Positions 5,098 to 9,054 of a stretch of DNA of 9,054 bases are shown here, one piece after another. Within the stretch, counting starts at the first letter, position 1, and each line of letters starts with the position of its first letter. Source of the stretch: a bacterium (GTDB taxonomy: Bacteria; Patescibacteriota; Patescibacteriia; 2-12-FULL-60-25); NCBI GenBank assembly GCA_020056125.1, contig JAGVIJ010000094.1, positions 1-9,054 of the forward strand, written 5' to 3'. The position numbers were made by a program, and so were the translations under genes. Under the pieces are notes generated by a model. It searched no databases, had not been told where the DNA came from, and saw nothing but the letters and a program-made list of their open reading frames with translations.

Positions 5098-7668
5098 TTA
5101 TAACGAATCGTCCACGACCAGCGAATTGTTCAGCTCGGCTTGTTTGTTGTAACCGGATGCATCGGCGATCTCCGATCCAAAAGTATAGTTGATATAAAAG
5201 GCATCCGAAATATCATCGATCTGTTTGTTCCAAGTCGCGCCATATAAACCGATAGCCACAGCTTCGGTCTTCACCCAACGTAATACTCCACCCTTGCTCA
5301 CGGCATACACTTTGGGATCGGTGGTGAACTTAACCATTCTGACACCCGGGCGATAAGTTACATTTTTACCCAATGGCATGCTAGCTAAGGTTCCAGATTG
5401 AACTTCTGTAACTTGGCTGAAATCCGTATACCAGGTGAAGTAAACTTTGGAATTGGAAAAGGCATGGCGCTTGCAATCCGTGCCGTAATAATATACGGCG
5501 CTGTCATCTTGCGTATTCAAGTTGCCATCATCCGGCAGTTTGACTAAAGAACCGACTGACACCACCGGACTCTGACATTGGGATTGCAGGGGCGCCGTAA
5601 AAGTAAGTGTTGGCTTGGAATCAATGGTCACGCCGCCGGCTACAGCAGTTAAGGTGGTTGAACCTTGAGCTGAAGATTTGACGGTAAAGGTGGCGGTTCC
5701 ATTGGCATCAGTCGTGGCCTGTGCAGGAGAGATGACAACACCAATCAAAGACGAAGATAGCGTGACTGTTTTGCCGCTCAATACTTCGCTTGAGGCATTG
5801 CGAGCGATAATGGTCACTGTGGAACTCTTCAAATTATCCGCGTAGATGCTGGAGGGCGAAGCGCCGACTGAAGACTTTGAAGCCGAGACCGTGGTATCAG
5901 CCGGCAACGAGGCAGTGAAGCTAACGGTTGGTTTAGTATCCAAAGTTACACCGCCGGCCACAGCCGTAAGCACAGCTGATCCTTGGGTCGAAGATTTGAT
6001 GGTGAAAGTTGCCGTTCCCCCGGCATCGGTTGTGGCCGATGAAGGAGAAATAGTTGCTCCGGCTAGCGATGAAGAGAGCGTTACCGCTTTGCCGCTTAAA
6101 ACTATGCTGGATGCATTGCGCGCTATCACGGTAACCGTGGAAGTTTTTATATTGTCAGCGCTCACACTGGCCGGAGAAACGCTCACCGCAGACTTTGAAG
6201 CTGACACAACATTGTCTTCCGGCTGAACCTCTAGATTTAGTTTAACGATATAACCATTCGAAATTCCGCTGGTCAAGACGAATGGTCCGACGTTGGAACC
6301 TAGATAACCCGCGGCGCTAATTTTGAAATAATAATTACCCGAAGCTAAAGCCGCACGGCCATAACCATCCTGCCCCGTGGTTCCGGTCGCATCCGCGGTT
6401 TGACCGGTCTTAGCCAAATCATCCGCCGTCTGCAAACAGCCTGCGTCTTTGCAGACCGTATAACTCGCATTAGCTATTGGATTATTATTCATGTCCTTAA
6501 CAATCAACATGAAGTCGCGCAGTAAGGCATTGCAATAAGACGTTTGGCCGGCCGGTAAACTCGCCTGATTACAGGGCGCGCCGACCTTAGTCATTTCAAC
6601 AACAGTGGCGCTGGTTCCAGTTGCATTGCCAACACCGAGCAACGCCGTGTTCCCATCGGCGCTGGTTCCGTTGGCTGTAACATAGCCTTCGCGCGATACA
6701 ATCAATTGGTGATTACCCGGGATAGGATTAGCAAAATAATACCAGGAGCCGGATATTTCTTTAGGAGCTACTCCTTGATAGGTGACCGAGGCATCAAAAA
6801 TATGATTGTCCGCATCGTCCTTAACCCTTACGGCCACAGCTGGGATGATAGTAATGGGATTCATGGAATGATCACGGAGCGCTGTAGTTAATGGTAAGGT
6901 TTCAATGGATTGCTGAACATATCCAGCGGGTGTGGTGATTTTTAATGTATACATACCGCCATCGGTCGGAAGCGCATAATAATGTATACCTGAACCAGCG
7001 TTCCACTCCCCCAAATATGCTCCGCTGGGCTGAACAGAAGCAACGGGCAAATTTTCCAACCACGGATTGGTCTGCCGATCTTCAAATTTTAATTTCAAAT
7101 TATAAGCGCGCGCCTTGACCTCATTGGCAAAAACGTAGTCCGAATATGGAGAACTCGTGGTTATTTTAATCCAATAAGCGGTTACGCCATTCACTTCTTT
7201 CTGCGCCCAGTTGGAGGGAGGAGTGAATTTAATTTGCGTGTGACCCGTGAGATTTGAAGTTTTAAAATCATTGCTCGGATTTGAAGTGAGGGTGAGCGAC
7301 TTAAAGGATCCCGGATCAAGCAAGGTTTCAGGTTTGGAATAGGCATAGCTCACGGTTCCGAGCTGGCCCCAAACTTCCATATCAAAATACACCGCGTCAA
7401 AAGGAGACTTCATGCCGAAATAAAACGTATGGCTCAAAGATATACCGCCAAGAGCCACATCCGGTCCATCGGTATCTGCGGCATCGCTGGTCCAATCGAT
7501 ATAACTGGAACCAGAGAGTTGCCAGACTTTATCAAAATGCGCGTTGCCACCCAAGGTGAAAGTTGGGATGATAATAGCTTGTACTTGAGCTAGCGGCGCC
7601 AGAATAAAAGCGGAAAAGATAAGACCAAATAAAAAAGTTTTTGATCTATTAAAGATAGAATTTTTCAT
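5098..7668 (-). CDS. large secreted multidomain surface protein with Ig-like repeats
   Basis: This is an 856-aa exported protein. Residues 1-31 are a signal peptide (FLFGLIFSAFILAPLAQVQA). Residues about 36-190 are a beta-rich region with FTPPSNWAQKEVNGVTAYWIKI, resembling the P-x-W ... YWI pattern of lectin-like or tail-associated beta-sandwich domains. Residues about 275-335 and 383-460 look like PEGA or carboxypeptidase-regulatory-like folds (PGNHQLIVSREGYV; SGNYYFKISAAGYL). Residues 488-593 and 594-693 are two tandem Big_1-type Ig-like repeats. Residues 706-831 are the domain shared with the next gene. Six cysteines follow the signal peptide (366, 379, 406, 411, 698, 732), so local disulfides are possible. 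There is no LPXTG or C-terminal helix. The start has the CCATATG context and lies just after a strong extended -10 promoter. An adhesive or cell-wall role is inferred; the specific function is unknown. Confidence 0.87.
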   Translation of the reverse strand: MKNSIFNRSKTFLFGLIFSAFILAPLAQVQAIIIPTFTLGGNAHFDKVWQLSGSSYIDWTSDAADTDGPDVALGGISLSHTFYFGMKSPFDAVYFDMEVWGQLGTVSYAYSKPETLLDPGSFKSLTLTSNPSNDFKTSNLTGHTQIKFTPPSNWAQKEVNGVTAYWIKITTSSPYSDYVFANEVKARAYNLKLKFEDRQTNPWLENLPVASVQPSGAYLGEWNAGSGIHYYALPTDGGMYTLKITTPAGYVQQSIETLPLTTALRDHSMNPITIIPAVAVRVKDDADNHIFDASVTYQGVAPKEISGSWYYFANPIPGNHQLIVSREGYVTANGTSADGNTALLGVGNATGTSATVVEMTKVGAPCNQASLPAGQTSYCNALLRDFMLIVKDMNNNPIANASYTVCKDAGCLQTADDLAKTGQTADATGTTGQDGYGRAALASGNYYFKISAAGYLGSNVGPFVLTSGISNGYIVKLNLEVQPEDNVVSASKSAVSVSPASVSADNIKTSTVTVIARNASSIVLSGKAVTLSSSLAGATISPSSATTDAGGTATFTIKSSTQGSAVLTAVAGGVTLDTKPTVSFTASLPADTTVSASKSSVGASPSSIYADNLKSSTVTIIARNASSEVLSGKTVTLSSSLIGVVISPAQATTDANGTATFTVKSSAQGSTTLTAVAGGVTIDSKPTLTFTAPLQSQCQSPVVSVGSLVKLPDDGNLNTQDDSAVYYYGTDCKRHAFSNSKVYFTWYTDFSQVTEVQSGTLASMPLGKNVTYRPGVRMVKFTTDPKVYAVSKGGVLRWVKTEAVAIGLYGATWNKQIDDISDAFYINYTFGSEIADASGYNKQAELNNSLVVDDSL
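5176..5553 (-). repeat. copy 2 of the shared 126-residue C-terminal domain
   Basis: This stretch encodes residues 706-831 of the 856-aa protein, the partner of copy 1 at 4301-4678. Within this copy the two halves look related: VYYY...R......YTDF....PLG (about 725-767) and VYAV..GG..RWV...YGATW...NYTFG (about 787-831). This suggests an old internal duplication. Confidence 0.8.
5590..6207 (-). repeat. tandem repeat of two Ig-like domains (period 106 codons)
   Basis: Two consecutive in-frame units, 5890-6207 and 5590-5889, each begin VSASKS and end with TFTA or SFTA. By eye they are about 74% identical over 101 residues. Shared blocks include IARNASS, VLSGK, VTLSSSL, GTATFT and LTAVAGGVT. High similarity implies a recent duplication or ongoing recombination. 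Confidence 0.88.
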
Positions 7669-7677
7669 ATGGCGCTA

Positions 7678-7706
7678 ATTATAGCACGTGAATTTTAGAA
7701 CGTGAA
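7678..7706 (-). promoter_or_regulatory. promoter of the surface-protein operon (extended -10)
   Basis: On the minus strand TTCACG (7701-7706, 4 of 6 to the -35) lies 17 bp before a perfect TATAAT (7678-7683), which is preceded by TGC, an extended -10. Transcription should start near 7671, only about three bases before the ATG at 7668, so the message is predicted to be nearly leaderless. The site fills the short gap after uvrA. Confidence 0.68.
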
Positions 7707-7709
7707 ATG

Positions 7710-9054
<1,345 letters not shown>

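Noticed and set aside
5590..6207. A CRISPR array or non-coding repeat array
   Set aside because: The repeats are long, in frame and inside a coding gene; no short repeat-spacer pattern exists in the window.
5846..6226. A 126-codon open frame on the plus strand
   Set aside because: It is antisense to the tandem Ig-like repeats and its own repetition mirrors theirs.

Overview
The window looks like part of a small, streamlined bacterial genome, most likely a Candidate Phyla Radiation (Patescibacteria, Parcubacteria-like) organism. This is inferred from several things: a type IV pilin with the AINPARNIAQANNAKR continuation common in that group, a stand-alone archease-like protein, two secreted proteins ending in an aromatic-rich domain I associate with that group, very short intergenic gaps, and almost no Shine-Dalgarno sequences. 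No taxonomic marker is complete enough here to prove it.

Layout. Positions 1-1979 are transcribed leftward. They hold an AAA+ ATPase cut by the window edge (1-403), an archease-like protein (469-879), a type IV pilin (986-1441), a one-helix membrane protein of DUF3592-like appearance (1490-1855) and a tRNA whose anticodon reads UAU, i.e. tRNA-Ile for AUA (1905-1979). Positions 1980-2242 are a GC-rich divergent region with no protein gene. It holds a truncated tRNA-like fragment, a strong hairpin, one candidate promoter in each direction, and an intrinsic terminator that sits just after the rightward promoter. Positions 2243-4138 form a compact rightward housekeeping operon: an RluD-type pseudouridine synthase, guanylate kinase (gmk) and ribosomal protein L19 (rplS). 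It ends in a bidirectional terminator. Positions 4214-7668 are leftward again and encode two adjacent secreted surface-type proteins, 292 and 856 aa, separated by 5 bp. They share a 126-residue C-terminal domain about 60% identical between them, and both carry bacterial Ig-like (invasin type) domains. An extended -10 promoter lies only a few bases before the start of the 856-aa gene. Positions 7710-9054 hold the C-terminal half of UvrA, cut by the right edge.

How the parts fit. The rightward operon and the tRNA serve translation and nucleotide supply, and UvrA serves DNA repair. The pilin and the two secreted proteins build the cell surface. The least described element is the shared C-terminal domain of the two secreted proteins, which may be a surface-attachment module. 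The UAU-anticodon tRNA is the second most unusual element, because most bacteria read AUA with a lysidine-modified CAU tRNA.
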